NCBI GenBank assembly: GCA_044229535.1
Contig: JBGASU010000001.1
Coordinates: 1,178,001 to 1,242,000, forward strand
Direction of reading: 5' to 3'
Source of the DNA: CAZLFQ01 sp044229535
Lineage (GTDB): Bacteria > Pseudomonadota > Alphaproteobacteria > Rickettsiales > Midichloriaceae
Length of the DNA stretch: 64,000 nt
Shown piece after piece: positions 51,115 through 60,273 of the stretch (positions are counted from its first letter, which is position 1; the number at the start of each line of letters is the position of its first letter). The notes under the pieces are model-generated. The model was not told the DNA's origin. It saw nothing but the letters and a program-made list of their open reading frames with translations, and made no database searches. The position numbers were made by a program, and so were the translations under genes.

Positions 51115-51604
51115 AAGACAAATATTGTAATACAGTCTGTATACCTTTCAACGAGTAATAATCTACTGCTGGCTTTACATCTGGATTATATGCTCTGGTC
51201 TGTAAAACATAAGAGTCTTCAATCATATCGTTAATTATTTCAACATCTCCATTTTCAGAATATGTCCAAGCATATTCATCCAGCTTAACATTAAGCAGGT
51301 GTTCTTTATTATTTAGACCGATTGTTACGCCCTGTTCATTATTTACTATAAAGCCAGGCGAAACACCAAAAGATACGGCATTTTTTCCCTTGTTGACTAA
51401 AATTATATAAGGGTCATTTCTTTCTTCTACTAAACCTTTTGTTCTAAATGGTGTGGTATATGCAAAGCAGTAACTCTCATTATCAAAAGAGCCTTTGATA
51501 ATTTTCCAATCGCCTGCCATCTTAGATGTTGTTGCGATTGCTGGGTTGATACCAAGCATTGTTAAAAGAATAACAGAGACTAAAAATCTTTTAATTGCAT
51601 ACAT
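51080..51604 (-). CDS. Invasion-associated locus B (IalB) family protein
   Basis: A 174-residue periplasmic protein from ATG 51604 (signal MYAIKRFLVSVILLTMLG, cleavage near AIATT); the frame reaches 51646 without a better start. It follows the IalB pattern: GDWKIIKG, YCFAYTTPFRTKGLVEERNDPYI, VSFGVSPGF, DEYAWTY, VDYYSLKGIQTVLQYLSSNC, with the two usual Cys. In Bartonella IalB aids entry into red cells; in many alphaproteobacteria it is a general envelope protein. Confidence 0.82.
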   Translation of the reverse strand: MYAIKRFLVSVILLTMLGINPAIATTSKMAGDWKIIKGSFDNESYCFAYTTPFRTKGLVEERNDPYIILVNKGKNAVSFGVSPGFIVNNEQGVTIGLNNKEHLLNVKLDEYAWTYSENGDVEIINDMIEDSYVLQTRAYNPDVKPAVDYYSLKGIQTVLQYLSSNCQEIQTASK

Positions 51605-51661
51605 AAAACTATCTGTAATAATAACACCATGATCAATAAGTAACATATAAAGAGTTAAGAA

Positions 51662-52795
51662 ATGGTTAATATAGCAAAGTTTTTAATTTCTCTAGGTTTA
51701 TTTGTAAATATTGCCAATGCCTTCGAAACCGAGGCACAGCAGGCTATTTTGCTTGATCTTGAGACAGGTACTATTCTGTATGAGAAAAATGCTGATGAAA
51801 AGATGTCGCCATCTTCAATGAGCAAATTAATGTCTACATACGTTGCATTTCAAGCTATTAAAGATGGAAAAATAAAAGGGGATACAGAGTTTGCCATTAG
51901 TAAAAAGGCTTGGCAAACTGGCGGTTCTAAAACATTTCTAGAAGTAGATAATAAAGTTAAAGTTGAAGATTTACTTAGAGGGATGATAGTCCAATCTGGA
52001 AATGATGCGACCATAGCTATCGCGGAAGGCATTAGTGGTGATGAGGAAACTTTTGCTGAGACAATGAATAATTACGCTAAAAAACTTGGCTTAAAAAATT
52101 CTACATTTAAAAATTCTACAGGACTCCCAGATCCAGAGCACCTTATGACTGCAAGAGATTTAGCGCAGTTAGCAAAGGCTATTATAACCGATTTCCCAGA
52201 ATACTATCCGTATTTTGCTGAAAAAGAATATACATATAATGAAATTACTCAGCCTAATAGGAACTCTCTTTTAGGAGAAATGGGTGTTGATGGTATGAAG
52301 ACTGGTTATACAGAAGCTGGGGGTTATGGACTAGTATCTTCTGCCCAACAAAAAGGTAGAAGGCTTATTACTGTAGTAAATGGCTTAGGAAATGATAAGG
52401 AGAGGATTGAAGAGTCAAGGAAATTGCTTAATTATGGCTTTTCAAACTTTGAAGTTTTAAAACTTTTTGCTGCTGATAAAGAGTTAGGTAAGGCAAAGAT
52501 CTGGTATGGAACAGAAAGCTATATTCCACTAAAAACCAATCAAGAAGTGAAGATATTAAAAAAAGGTAAAAGTGCTGATAACGTTAGTATCTCTATTAAA
52601 TATAATGAGCCTTTGCTTGCACCAATCAAAAAGGGGGATAAGATTGCGCAACTGGTAGTGTCTCTTTCTGAGAATAATAAGCAGTATATCGACATATTAG
52701 CGCAAGAAGATATAGAGAAAGCTTCTTGGTTTAGAAGAATATTCCAAAATGCTAAGATTAAAATAAGCGAGCAATTTTCTAAGTATTTAGCTTAA
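51662..52795 (+). CDS. dacF: D-alanyl-D-alanine carboxypeptidase (PBP5/6 type)
   Basis: A 377-residue exported enzyme: signal MVNIAKFLISLGLFVNIANA, then SxxK as SSMSKLMS, SGN in VQSGNDATIAIAE, and KTG in DGMKTGYTEAGG. After the catalytic domain comes the beta-rich PBP5 C-domain and a final amphipathic helix (SWFRRIFQNAKIKISEQFSKYLA) that anchors it to the membrane. It trims the terminal D-Ala of the peptidoglycan stem. Confidence 0.94.
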   Translation: MVNIAKFLISLGLFVNIANAFETEAQQAILLDLETGTILYEKNADEKMSPSSMSKLMSTYVAFQAIKDGKIKGDTEFAISKKAWQTGGSKTFLEVDNKVKVEDLLRGMIVQSGNDATIAIAEGISGDEETFAETMNNYAKKLGLKNSTFKNSTGLPDPEHLMTARDLAQLAKAIITDFPEYYPYFAEKEYTYNEITQPNRNSLLGEMGVDGMKTGYTEAGGYGLVSSAQQKGRRLITVVNGLGNDKERIEESRKLLNYGFSNFEVLKLFAADKELGKAKIWYGTESYIPLKTNQEVKILKKGKSADNVSISIKYNEPLLAPIKKGDKIAQLVVSLSENNKQYIDILAQEDIEKASWFRRIFQNAKIKISEQFSKYLA

Positions 52796-54442
52796 TTAAG
52801 CTGCAGACTGAATTAGCTTTTTGGCGGCTGCTAAAGATTCATCACTGACCTCTTCACCCGATAACATGCGCGCGATCTCGGCTTGTTTTTCTTGATTGTT
52901 TAAAAGTTGTACACTTATAGCTGTATCTTCTTTTTTTGTTTGTTTTGAGACTAAAAAATGCTGATTAGCATAAGCTACTACTTGAGGTTGATGAGTTACA
53001 ATTAGCACTTGAGAGTTTTTGGCGAGTTCTGCTAATTTCTTGCCTACAGAGTCTGATACTGCTCCGCTTATCCCTGTGTCTATTTCATCAAAAATAAGAG
53101 TGGATATATTTTTTGTATTGGTTAGGGCAATTTTTAATGCAAGCATGGTTCTTGAAAGTTCGCCTCCTGAAGCGGTCTTTGCTATATTAGAATATGGTTG
53201 TCCAGGGTTTGTTTTAATCAAGAAGGCAACACGATCGATACCAGTTGATGTCCAGTTTTCTTCAGACGAATTGCTTTCTAAATCTATTCTGAAATCGGCT
53301 TTATCCATTTTTAGATTTTTTAGTTCAGAATTCACCGCTTGAGAGAGAGAGGCAGCTCCTTTTTTCCTGTATGCGGAAATGTCTTTAGCAAGGTTTAGAT
53401 ATACAGTCTTTGCGTTTATAAGAAGCTTCTCTAGTTGAGATATGGCTTCAGCTGCATTATCAATTAGTGCAAGCTCAGCTCTTTTATTCTGTAGGAATTC
53501 AGGAAGAAGTGCTGGTATTGTATGATACTTTCTAGCTATACTTCTAAGTTTGAATAAGCGCTCTTCAATTTCTTCTAGGGTTGAAGAATCAAAGTCATTT
53601 TTACGGGATATTTCTTGCAACGAATCCGATGCTTCTTCGAGTTCTATTACTGCTGAATTTAGTAATTTCAAGGGTGTTGAAAAGAAAGTTTCATATTTTT
53701 CTAGATCGCGTTGAATAGAAAATAGGTCGCTCATCAATTTAGAATTGCTAAGTTTTTCTAATGAACCCATCAAAGCCGCATTTATTTTAGAGCTTTCTCC
53801 AAGAAATTTTCTCTTTTCAGCTAATGTCTCTTCTTCATTTGGTTGGGGATTGATTGTATCAATTTCATCAACTAGAGTTTTTAGATAGCTTTTTTCTATC
53901 TCTGCCTTTTCTAATTTTTCTTTAAGATTTACTAAGTCTGTTTTGATTTTAGAATAATTTAAAAAAGCAGTTTGAAGTGGCTTAACATCACATTTAGCGA
54001 AAATATCTAATAAGCTAAGGTGCGATGTTGAATCCATAAGACCTCTGCTGTCATGTTGGCCACAGATTTCGACTAAGTCTTTAGAGATACTTTGAAGAGT
54101 ACTAATACTCACATTAATGTCGTTTATATATGCCTTGCTTTTACCATCTGGATAAATAACTCTGCGTAGTATTAGTTCTGAAATTTCGTCTATTCCTAAG
54201 CTTTTTAACAATTCAACTATTTCTGGAGTAGGGGAATCAAAAGTTGCGACTACAACAGCATTTTTTACAGGATCTTTTATTAATTTCGAATTGGTGCGTT
54301 CGCCAAGAGCGTACATCAATGCATCGAGGATAATAGACTTACCAGCTCCAGTTTCGCCAGTGAATGCGGAAAGTCCGTTCTCGAAATCTATAGTTAGAGA
54401 ATCAATTAAAATTAAATTTTGTATAGATAAAGATAAAAGCAT
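52796..54442 (-). CDS. recN: DNA repair protein RecN
   Basis: A 548-residue SMC-like ATPase: Walker A GETGAGKSIILDALMYALGERT, coiled-coil arms (residues about 150-370), signature KTASGGELSRTMLALK and Walker B STLIFDEIDTGISG. It holds broken DNA ends for recombination. It starts right after the motE stop, so it is the last gene of the flagellar operon. Confidence 0.96.
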   Translation of the reverse strand: MLLSLSIQNLILIDSLTIDFENGLSAFTGETGAGKSIILDALMYALGERTNSKLIKDPVKNAVVVATFDSPTPEIVELLKSLGIDEISELILRRVIYPDGKSKAYINDINVSISTLQSISKDLVEICGQHDSRGLMDSTSHLSLLDIFAKCDVKPLQTAFLNYSKIKTDLVNLKEKLEKAEIEKSYLKTLVDEIDTINPQPNEEETLAEKRKFLGESSKINAALMGSLEKLSNSKLMSDLFSIQRDLEKYETFFSTPLKLLNSAVIELEEASDSLQEISRKNDFDSSTLEEIEERLFKLRSIARKYHTIPALLPEFLQNKRAELALIDNAAEAISQLEKLLINAKTVYLNLAKDISAYRKKGAASLSQAVNSELKNLKMDKADFRIDLESNSSEENWTSTGIDRVAFLIKTNPGQPYSNIAKTASGGELSRTMLALKIALTNTKNISTLIFDEIDTGISGAVSDSVGKKLAELAKNSQVLIVTHQPQVVAYANQHFLVSKQTKKEDTAISVQLLNNQEKQAEIARMLSGEEVSDESLAAAKKLIQSAA

Positions 54443-55159
54443 CTATCCGTTTTCCTTAACACGTCTTCTATTTGCAAGCTCAACTGTTAGTTCTTTCGCT
54501 TTATATGAATCCATTTTGGCTAACACCTGTGCCAATTTTACTTCTTTCATATGATCAGCCACTTCTACAAGTATTGACATTTGTAGTTGCTCAAAAATCT
54601 TAGCAGCATCTTGCGGCTTCATACTTTCATAAATTTTGACCAAGCTTTTAACTTTTTCTTCTTCCTTACTTTGGTATTCCGCCATGATACCTTTTAACTC
54701 ATTTTGTAGATTTTTCAATTCATCAATTTTCATTTCTATATTTTTTTCAATCACAGTTAGGGAAGCTTCTTTTAAAGAGATATCCTTATTCCTTTGTTCT
54801 AACTCGTCTCTTCTTTGAGAAAGGCTTTGAAGTATCTCTATTTCAGTGTCAGAAAATTCTGGTCTCTTAGGTTGTTCTGGTTCCTCTTCTTGGGGTTTTT
54901 GGACTTCTGTTTTAGTCTCACCGTGTCCTCCTCCCTCAGAAGCGTGCTCATCTTTTTTTTCTTCTTTGCTAGATGGTGCAGGGGTAGTTTCTTTTTTGGC
55001 ATCAGGTTGCTTTTCTTCGGTCTTTGCTTCCTCTTTCTTTTCCTCAGATGCTTTGATCTCACTTATAAAGCTAGGGGTATGGTCAATTATGCTCAAGGCT
55101 TTGGACCCTACCATTAGGAATAATAAAATAATTAAAAATGGTAAGATTCTAAAAATCAT
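54443..55159 (-). CDS. motE: MotE-type flagellar protein
   Basis: A 238-residue protein with a signal/anchor helix (ILPFLIILLFLMVGSKALS), a Lys/Glu/Pro-rich low-complexity linker (about 40-105), a coiled coil (EILQSLSQRRDELEQRNKDIS onward) and the MgtE-N-like end YESMKPQDAAKIFEQLQMSILVEVADHMKE typical of MotE. In alphaproteobacteria MotE is a periplasmic chaperone for the stator partner MotC. Its place after fliM and pflI agrees. Confidence 0.85.
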   Translation of the reverse strand: MIFRILPFLIILLFLMVGSKALSIIDHTPSFISEIKASEEKKEEAKTEEKQPDAKKETTPAPSSKEEKKDEHASEGGGHGETKTEVQKPQEEEPEQPKRPEFSDTEIEILQSLSQRRDELEQRNKDISLKEASLTVIEKNIEMKIDELKNLQNELKGIMAEYQSKEEEKVKSLVKIYESMKPQDAAKIFEQLQMSILVEVADHMKEVKLAQVLAKMDSYKAKELTVELANRRRVKENG

Positions 55160-55162
55160 TTT

Positions 55163-55642
55163 TTAACCTTGTGCAAGTTTAATAGCGTTTATTAGGTCTT
55201 GTTTAGTTTTAGAGAAATTAGGAGAATTTTCTTGATGCTGGGGTATATTAGAGTTTCCAATATTAGATATCATTTTCTCTAACTGTTCATTTTTTAATTT
55301 CATTAAAGATGCATCGGTTGTAGGGCGTATATCCATTATATTTTTTTCAAGTCGGTCTGCCAGTTTTGCTGCAGTTTCAGTCATGAATGACAAGTCGCCA
55401 ATAAGCTCGTTTGCTTTGCCCAAGTAGCTTTGTAGTTCTTGAGTTGAACTCGCCGACATGGACTTTAGATCTGAGATGTTCTTATGAGTTTTAATAATTG
55501 CAGTGTCGAATGTTTTCACTAAGTCAGTGAGGTCTTTTCTGCTACTTTTTAACTCAAGTATTTTATTATTTAGGCGCCAGCAGAAAGTAATCGTAACCAC
55601 GAGCATTAGAATCACTATTACATCTAGAATAAAAGCCGTCAT
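55163..55642 (-). CDS. DUF6468/PflI-like flagellar membrane protein
   Basis: A 159-residue protein with one N-terminal membrane helix (FILDVIVILMLVVTITFCWRL) and a long helical cytosolic part (LVKTFDTAIIKTHKNISDLKSMSASSTQELQSYLGKANELIGDLSFMTETAAKLADRLE). It fits the DUF6468 protein lying between fliM and motE in alphaproteobacteria; the Caulobacter member PflI helps place the flagellum at the pole. It overlaps fliM by 4 bases. Confidence 0.75.
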   Translation of the reverse strand: MTAFILDVIVILMLVVTITFCWRLNNKILELKSSRKDLTDLVKTFDTAIIKTHKNISDLKSMSASSTQELQSYLGKANELIGDLSFMTETAAKLADRLEKNIMDIRPTTDASLMKLKNEQLEKMISNIGNSNIPQHQENSPNFSKTKQDLINAIKLAQG

Positions 55643-56577
55643 AATATATATTTTTTTATGTTAATTGCATCGCTGAGTTGAATAGCCATCTTATCATTAA
55701 CCTTACCTAATTTTCCAGTGGCAACTTTTAGGCCTGAGACTTTCATATAAAGCTCATCATTTGCCATGATGTCTAAAAGTAGGGTATTGCCAACTTTCAT
55801 ATTCAGTGCTTCTTTAAGAGATGAAGTTTTGCCATTTAGAATAACTTCTGCGGTTATTTTGGCATTGGAAATTTCGCTCTCAAAATGTCTTAGCCAAGTC
55901 GGGTCTTTGCTTCCTCTTTCGCCTAGGAAAGATTTTGATAAAATTTTCTTAACAGGCTCAATACTTGAATAAGGGAATATTATATCAATTTTCCCATCTC
56001 TCTTTTCCATTGTTATATTTAGGCTTAAATGATTTATAGCATCATCTGGACGCGAGATCATCGCGAATTTTGGATTAGATTCTAGTCTATCTAGTTGGAA
56101 GGTAACTGGTGTAATAGGTTCGAAACATGAACTTAAATCGTTCAAGATCATTTCAGTAATTACCTGTATAATATTCTGTTCAATGGATGTATACTGACGT
56201 CCTTCTACTTTTAGGGGTTGAGGCACTTTTCTGCCACCGAATAGAATGTCCATAAAGGTATATAAAAGTGAGCTCTCAATCACTACTAAGCCATAGTGGT
56301 CCCACTCAACAGCTTTAATTACAGCAATCATTGTTGGTGTTGGGATAGAATCAATATATTCGCCAAACCTAGATATATTTATTTTATCCAGATCTACATC
56401 TACTGTATGAGAAGTAAGGCCTCTGAGAGAATTAGATAAAACTCTTACAAATCTATCATAAATTATTTCTAGCATTGGTAATCTAGCGTGGGAGTTTAAT
56501 GCTTTTTCAATAAGCATCTCTACGCCAGACTTTCCATCTGTGTTGGTATTAGTAAGAGTTTTATCTTGTTCAGACAT
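55639..56577 (-). CDS. fliM: Flagellar motor switch protein FliM
   Basis: A 312-residue protein: the middle domain SRFGEYIDSIPTPTMIAVIKAVEWDHYGLVVIESSLLYTFMDILFGG is the classic FliM block, followed by the SpoA/FliN-like C-terminal domain (LKEALNMKVGNTLLLD). The short N-terminus has no clear LSQxEIDALL CheY-binding peptide (it reads SGVEMLIEKAL), so CheY control may be weak or different. It overlaps fliL by one base. Confidence 0.93.
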   Translation of the reverse strand: MSEQDKTLTNTNTDGKSGVEMLIEKALNSHARLPMLEIIYDRFVRVLSNSLRGLTSHTVDVDLDKINISRFGEYIDSIPTPTMIAVIKAVEWDHYGLVVIESSLLYTFMDILFGGRKVPQPLKVEGRQYTSIEQNIIQVITEMILNDLSSCFEPITPVTFQLDRLESNPKFAMISRPDDAINHLSLNITMEKRDGKIDIIFPYSSIEPVKKILSKSFLGERGSKDPTWLRHFESEISNAKITAEVILNGKTSSLKEALNMKVGNTLLLDIMANDELYMKVSGLKVATGKLGKVNDKMAIQLSDAINIKKYIL

Positions 56578-57149
56578 TATTGCACCAGAACTTCTTTAAA
56601 TAATAAATCATTCACTTGGGCTGGATAAATTATTTTATTTAGCCTTAGTAATAACTCTTCTTTGAGTCTATATAACCCTACAGATCCTTGCATATCACTA
56701 GGTCTCAGCTCTCTTAAGTACATTTGGAATACGTCGCTTATTTTAGGCATCATTTTTTGTATTGCTTCCAAATTTTCTTTTCCTTGGACTTCTAAGGTTA
56801 TTTTTAGCTTCATAAAGCTAACACTTTTGCCTTCGGTGTTTAGATTGATAATCATCTCATCCATATCATGGAAGATGATTTCTGGTCCTTTTTTAGATGC
56901 TTCGGCTGCCTGTACTTCTTGCTCGTGAGCTTCTTTTTTCTTTTTGTTAACAATAAAAGCTGTGGCACCGCCACCCAGAACTACAGCTGCAAGAACTAAG
57001 GCTATTAACTTCTTTTTATTGTTTTTTTTAGGAGCGCCTTCGCCTTCAGATCCTTCGCCACCTTCCGCAGCTCCCTCACCTTCGGCGGGTGGGGCGTTTT
57101 CAGCCTCTTTTTCTTCGGATTTGGATTCTTTTTTTTCCACTTCAGCCAT
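56577..57149 (-). CDS. fliL: Flagellar basal-body protein FliL
   Basis: A 190-residue protein: an acidic Gly/Glu-rich cytosolic head (residues 1-42), a membrane helix (LIALVLAAVVLGGGATAFIV), and a periplasmic domain (DEMIINLNTEGKSVSFMKLKITLEVQ; LRPSDMQGSVGLYRLKEELLLRLN) as in FliL, which rings the stator. It heads the operon fliL-fliM-pflI-motE-recN. Confidence 0.92.
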   Translation of the reverse strand: MAEVEKKESKSEEKEAENAPPAEGEGAAEGGEGSEGEGAPKKNNKKKLIALVLAAVVLGGGATAFIVNKKKKEAHEQEVQAAEASKKGPEIIFHDMDEMIINLNTEGKSVSFMKLKITLEVQGKENLEAIQKMMPKISDVFQMYLRELRPSDMQGSVGLYRLKEELLLRLNKIIYPAQVNDLLFKEVLVQ

Positions 57150-57223
57150 AAAAACTAACCATAGTAAATAGATATGTCATTAATACTGGCATAACAAGTC
57201 GATAAGGACAACCTAAAACTGTT

Positions 57224-58984
57224 TTATTCTAGCATGTCGATAAATCCAGATATAACATCTAAGCCTTGTTGCCAGAAAGTGCTCTTTGAAGGGTCGAGAT
57301 TGAATGGAGCAAGCATTTCTTTATATCGCATGCTACCACCAGCTTCTAACATTGTAATATATTTTTGTTCAAAGTTGGGTACAGCCTTGCTGCTGTAGAC
57401 ATGATATAGAGAATTTACCAAGCAATCGCCAAATGCATAAGCGTAGACATAGAAAGGTGTGTGTATGAAGTGTGGAATATAAGCCCAGTAGTTTTTATAT
57501 CTATCATCAATTGCGATGGAGTCGCCAAAGCTCTCGACTTGAGTTCTTACCCATATATCCCCAATTTTTGTAGGGCTCATCTCACCATTTCTACGTTCTG
57601 CATGAATTTGCTTTTCAAATTCACACATAGCAATTTGTCTGACAACAGTGTTCAACATGTCTTCAACTTTATTTGCAATGAGAATGCGTCTTTTCTTCTC
57701 ATCTTTTTCAGATGAGATTAGAGATCTAAAAGTGAGTTGTTCACCAAAAACAGAAGCCGTTTCTGCTAGAGTTAATGGTGTTCTTGACATTAGGCTTCCT
57801 TGCTTTCGAGAGAGCCATTGGTGTACTCCGTGTCCTAGCTCGTGGGCTAGAGTCATTACATCTCGGGTTTTCCCTAAGTAATTCATCATAATGTAAGGGT
57901 GACATGAAGGAACTGTAGAATGTGAAAATGCGCCACTCATTTTTCCTTTTTTTGGCGCTGCATCTATCCAGTTTTTATCAAAAAACATTTGTACAATTTT
58001 AGCGACTTCAGGAGAAAATTGATTGTAAGCATTTAGTACGATGTCCTGAGCTTTTTCCCAAGGAATATTGCTGTCGTCATCTTGATTTAAGGCGGCGTTT
58101 CTATCCCAATAATTTAATTTCTCCATGCCTAACATTTTTGCTTTGATTTTATAATACCTATGAGACAGGCGTGGGTAATTATCCTTAACGGTTTTTATTA
58201 AGGTTTCTACAACTTCATCTTCAATCAGGTTTGATAAATTTTGTGCGGATATAGGCTCTTTTAATCCACGCCTTTTGTCTTCAAGCTCCTTTTCTTTAAT
58301 TAAAGTATTAGTGATAAAAGCGAAGGTAGAAATATTTTTTTGCAATACTTCTCCTACGGAATCTGCTGCAAGCTTTCTATCTTCTGGGTTTGCAGCGGAG
58401 AACTTATTGAAAATCTCGGCTAGTGTTAGCTCGTTATTTCTAAAGTTAAAACGCAACACGGCTTCTGTCTGATCGAAAAGTTTAACCCAAGCAGACCTAC
58501 TAGATAGATTTTTTTCGTGAATAATTTCTTCTTCTTTTTGAGATAGCTGATATTTCTTCCACACTCTACTATCTTCAATGAAAGGTCTATACTTGGATAA
58601 CTCAGGATTTGACAGCAAGACTTTTAGCTGCTTGTCTTCAAGCTGATTGATTTCTAAAGTAAAGAAAATTAATTTTTGAGACACTTCATTGATTTTTTCT
58701 TCCATGTTCTGGTAAAAAGATTGAACATTATGATCCTCTAGTTGCGTGCAGTAATTTAAAAAAGCAAAGCTCATTATTTTGCCTATAAGATCGCTGATAT
58801 TATCATATTCTAATATAGCTTTATAAAGACTATCCTCGTTTAACGTCCCAACTTTACCGAAATATTTATTTGAAAACTCCGTGCATTTTTTATCAGCGGT
58901 CTCTACATCTCTTTTGAGAACTGGGCTTTCAATATTCTCATATAAATCTGTTAAGTTCCAATTTGGGAGAGATGCTTGAGCCAT
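57224..58984 (-). CDS. pepF: Oligoendopeptidase F (M3 family)
   Basis: A 586-residue zinc peptidase with HELGHG at H381 (TLAHELGHGVHQWLSRKQG) and the downstream Glu ligand in TLAETASVFGEQLTF. The N-terminal part is a helical cap. It degrades short peptides in the cytosol, useful in cells that feed on imported or host peptides. Length is typical of PepF. Confidence 0.95.
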   Translation of the reverse strand: MAQASLPNWNLTDLYENIESPVLKRDVETADKKCTEFSNKYFGKVGTLNEDSLYKAILEYDNISDLIGKIMSFAFLNYCTQLEDHNVQSFYQNMEEKINEVSQKLIFFTLEINQLEDKQLKVLLSNPELSKYRPFIEDSRVWKKYQLSQKEEEIIHEKNLSSRSAWVKLFDQTEAVLRFNFRNNELTLAEIFNKFSAANPEDRKLAADSVGEVLQKNISTFAFITNTLIKEKELEDKRRGLKEPISAQNLSNLIEDEVVETLIKTVKDNYPRLSHRYYKIKAKMLGMEKLNYWDRNAALNQDDDSNIPWEKAQDIVLNAYNQFSPEVAKIVQMFFDKNWIDAAPKKGKMSGAFSHSTVPSCHPYIMMNYLGKTRDVMTLAHELGHGVHQWLSRKQGSLMSRTPLTLAETASVFGEQLTFRSLISSEKDEKKRRILIANKVEDMLNTVVRQIAMCEFEKQIHAERRNGEMSPTKIGDIWVRTQVESFGDSIAIDDRYKNYWAYIPHFIHTPFYVYAYAFGDCLVNSLYHVYSSKAVPNFEQKYITMLEAGGSMRYKEMLAPFNLDPSKSTFWQQGLDVISGFIDMLE

Positions 58985-59055
58985 AATTTTTTTACTATTT
59001 CTACTTTTTGTAGTATGATAATGCCATAAAAAAAGATTCTTTAATAGAGACAGAA

Positions 59056-59544
59056 ATGAAAAATATAATAATTGCTAGCATACTTATGCTTCTTGCTTCT
59101 TGTGGGTTCAGTCCAGTTTATGGTGAAAAAAATGTAAATCATAAACTTTCTGGGGTGAAAGCGAGCATAACACCAGTTGGAGATATACCAGAAAAGTTTC
59201 TACAAAAGTTTAAAAGAGATTTAGAAGACGTGTTGCATACCAACCAGTCTGACGCAAAAATTACCCATAGCTTAGATATAAGTGTAGTTAAAACAGTTGC
59301 TTCGTACTCAACGCAAAACAATACAGACACACGTAGTAGGATTACACTGATTGCTAGTATATCTGTTAAAGATTTAAACACAGAGAAAGTTGTATATAGA
59401 GATAGAATTATGTCTATAGATAGCTTCCAAGTGGCGGACTCTCCATATTCTGCATTAGTGACTGAAGAAGAAACGTTAAACAGAATGACTAAGGAATTAG
59501 CAAACGAAATAGGGTTGCGCTTACTTAGAAATTTTGGCGTATAG
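59056..59544 (+). CDS. lptE: LPS-assembly lipoprotein LptE
   Basis: A 162-residue lipoprotein: signal with lipobox (MKNIIIASILMLLASCGFSPVYG), then the LptE-like alpha/beta fold (SLDISVVKTVASYSTQNNTDTRSRITLIASISVKDLNTEKVVY, ELANEIGLRLLRNFG). LptE plugs the LptD barrel that places LPS on the surface. That implies this organism makes LPS, or at least keeps part of the path, unlike Anaplasmataceae. Confidence 0.85.
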   Translation: MKNIIIASILMLLASCGFSPVYGEKNVNHKLSGVKASITPVGDIPEKFLQKFKRDLEDVLHTNQSDAKITHSLDISVVKTVASYSTQNNTDTRSRITLIASISVKDLNTEKVVYRDRIMSIDSFQVADSPYSALVTEEETLNRMTKELANEIGLRLLRNFGV

Positions 59545-59619
59545 TGATCTTATTGCGTTTTTAAGAGTTTTGCGTTATTTTCCCCGTAGCTAACTTTGTA
59601 TTTTAGCTGTCTACATAAC

Positions 59620-59709
59620 GGAAGGATGGCCGAGTGGTTTAAGGCGCACGCCTGGAAAGCGTGTTTACTTTAACGAGTATCGAGGGTTCGAATCCCTTTC
59701 CTTCCGCCA
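59620..59709 (+). tRNA. tRNA-Ser (GGA)
   Basis: A 90-base class II tRNA with a long variable arm and encoded CCA: acceptor GGAAGGA/TCCTTCC, anticodon stem CACGC/GCGTG with loop CTGGAAA (anticodon GGA), T loop GGTTCGAATCC. The GNAT gene ends 5 bases downstream on the other strand. Confidence 0.97.
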
Positions 59710-59714
59710 TTACG

Positions 59715-60272
59715 TTATATATTCATTAGATTAAAGTCATCGCTATTAAGTCTATAAAGTACGTGGTGGGATAGGCGGTGGGTAGGATCAAGTTTTGGAT
59801 GCGCAAAGTCGCCTTTGATATCCCGTTTTAGCCCTATTTTTTCCATCACTCTTATGGAACGTCTGTTATCTGGGACGGTGAAAGAGACTATCTCCTTGAG
59901 ACCACATTTTTTGAAGCCAAAATTTAAAGCTGCTTTTGCTCCTTCAGTCGCATAACCTTGCCCCCAAAATTCAGATCCAAGCCGCCAACCAACCTCTACT
60001 GCCGGAGTAAAGTGAGCAGGCCAGTCTGTGTAATTAAGTCCTATGAAGCCAATAAATTCACCAGTACTTTTAAGCTCTACAGCCCACAAACAAAATCCGT
60101 ATTCAGATTGCTTAGAATTAGTTTTATCAACAAGTGCAGTTGCTTCTTCAAGAGTCATGGATCTAGGTAAATGTTCAAGTACTTTTGAGTCTTGATTGAA
60201 TTTAAAATAAGGGTTAGCATCTTCTTTCTTCCATGTACGAAGAATTAACCGGTTACTTTCTATTATTTTCAT
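59715..60272 (-). CDS. GNAT N-acetyltransferase (RimJ/RimL type)
   Basis: A 185-residue GNAT_3 protein: ESNRLILRTWKKEDANPYFKF opening, acetyl-CoA loop GWRLGSEFWGQGYATEGAKAAL and FTVPDNRRSIRVMEKIGLKRD. Members acetylate ribosomal protein N-termini or small molecules; the target here is unknown. It follows hflC after 1 base and may share its transcript. Confidence 0.9.
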   Translation of the reverse strand: MKIIESNRLILRTWKKEDANPYFKFNQDSKVLEHLPRSMTLEEATALVDKTNSKQSEYGFCLWAVELKSTGEFIGFIGLNYTDWPAHFTPAVEVGWRLGSEFWGQGYATEGAKAALNFGFKKCGLKEIVSFTVPDNRRSIRVMEKIGLKRDIKGDFAHPKLDPTHRLSHHVLYRLNSDDFNLMNI

Positions 60273-60273
60273 A

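Noticed and set aside
54838..55117. Several open frames in both strands over the motE linker
   Set aside because: They arise from the Lys/Glu-rich low-complexity repeat of MotE, which gives long stop-free stretches in other frames.
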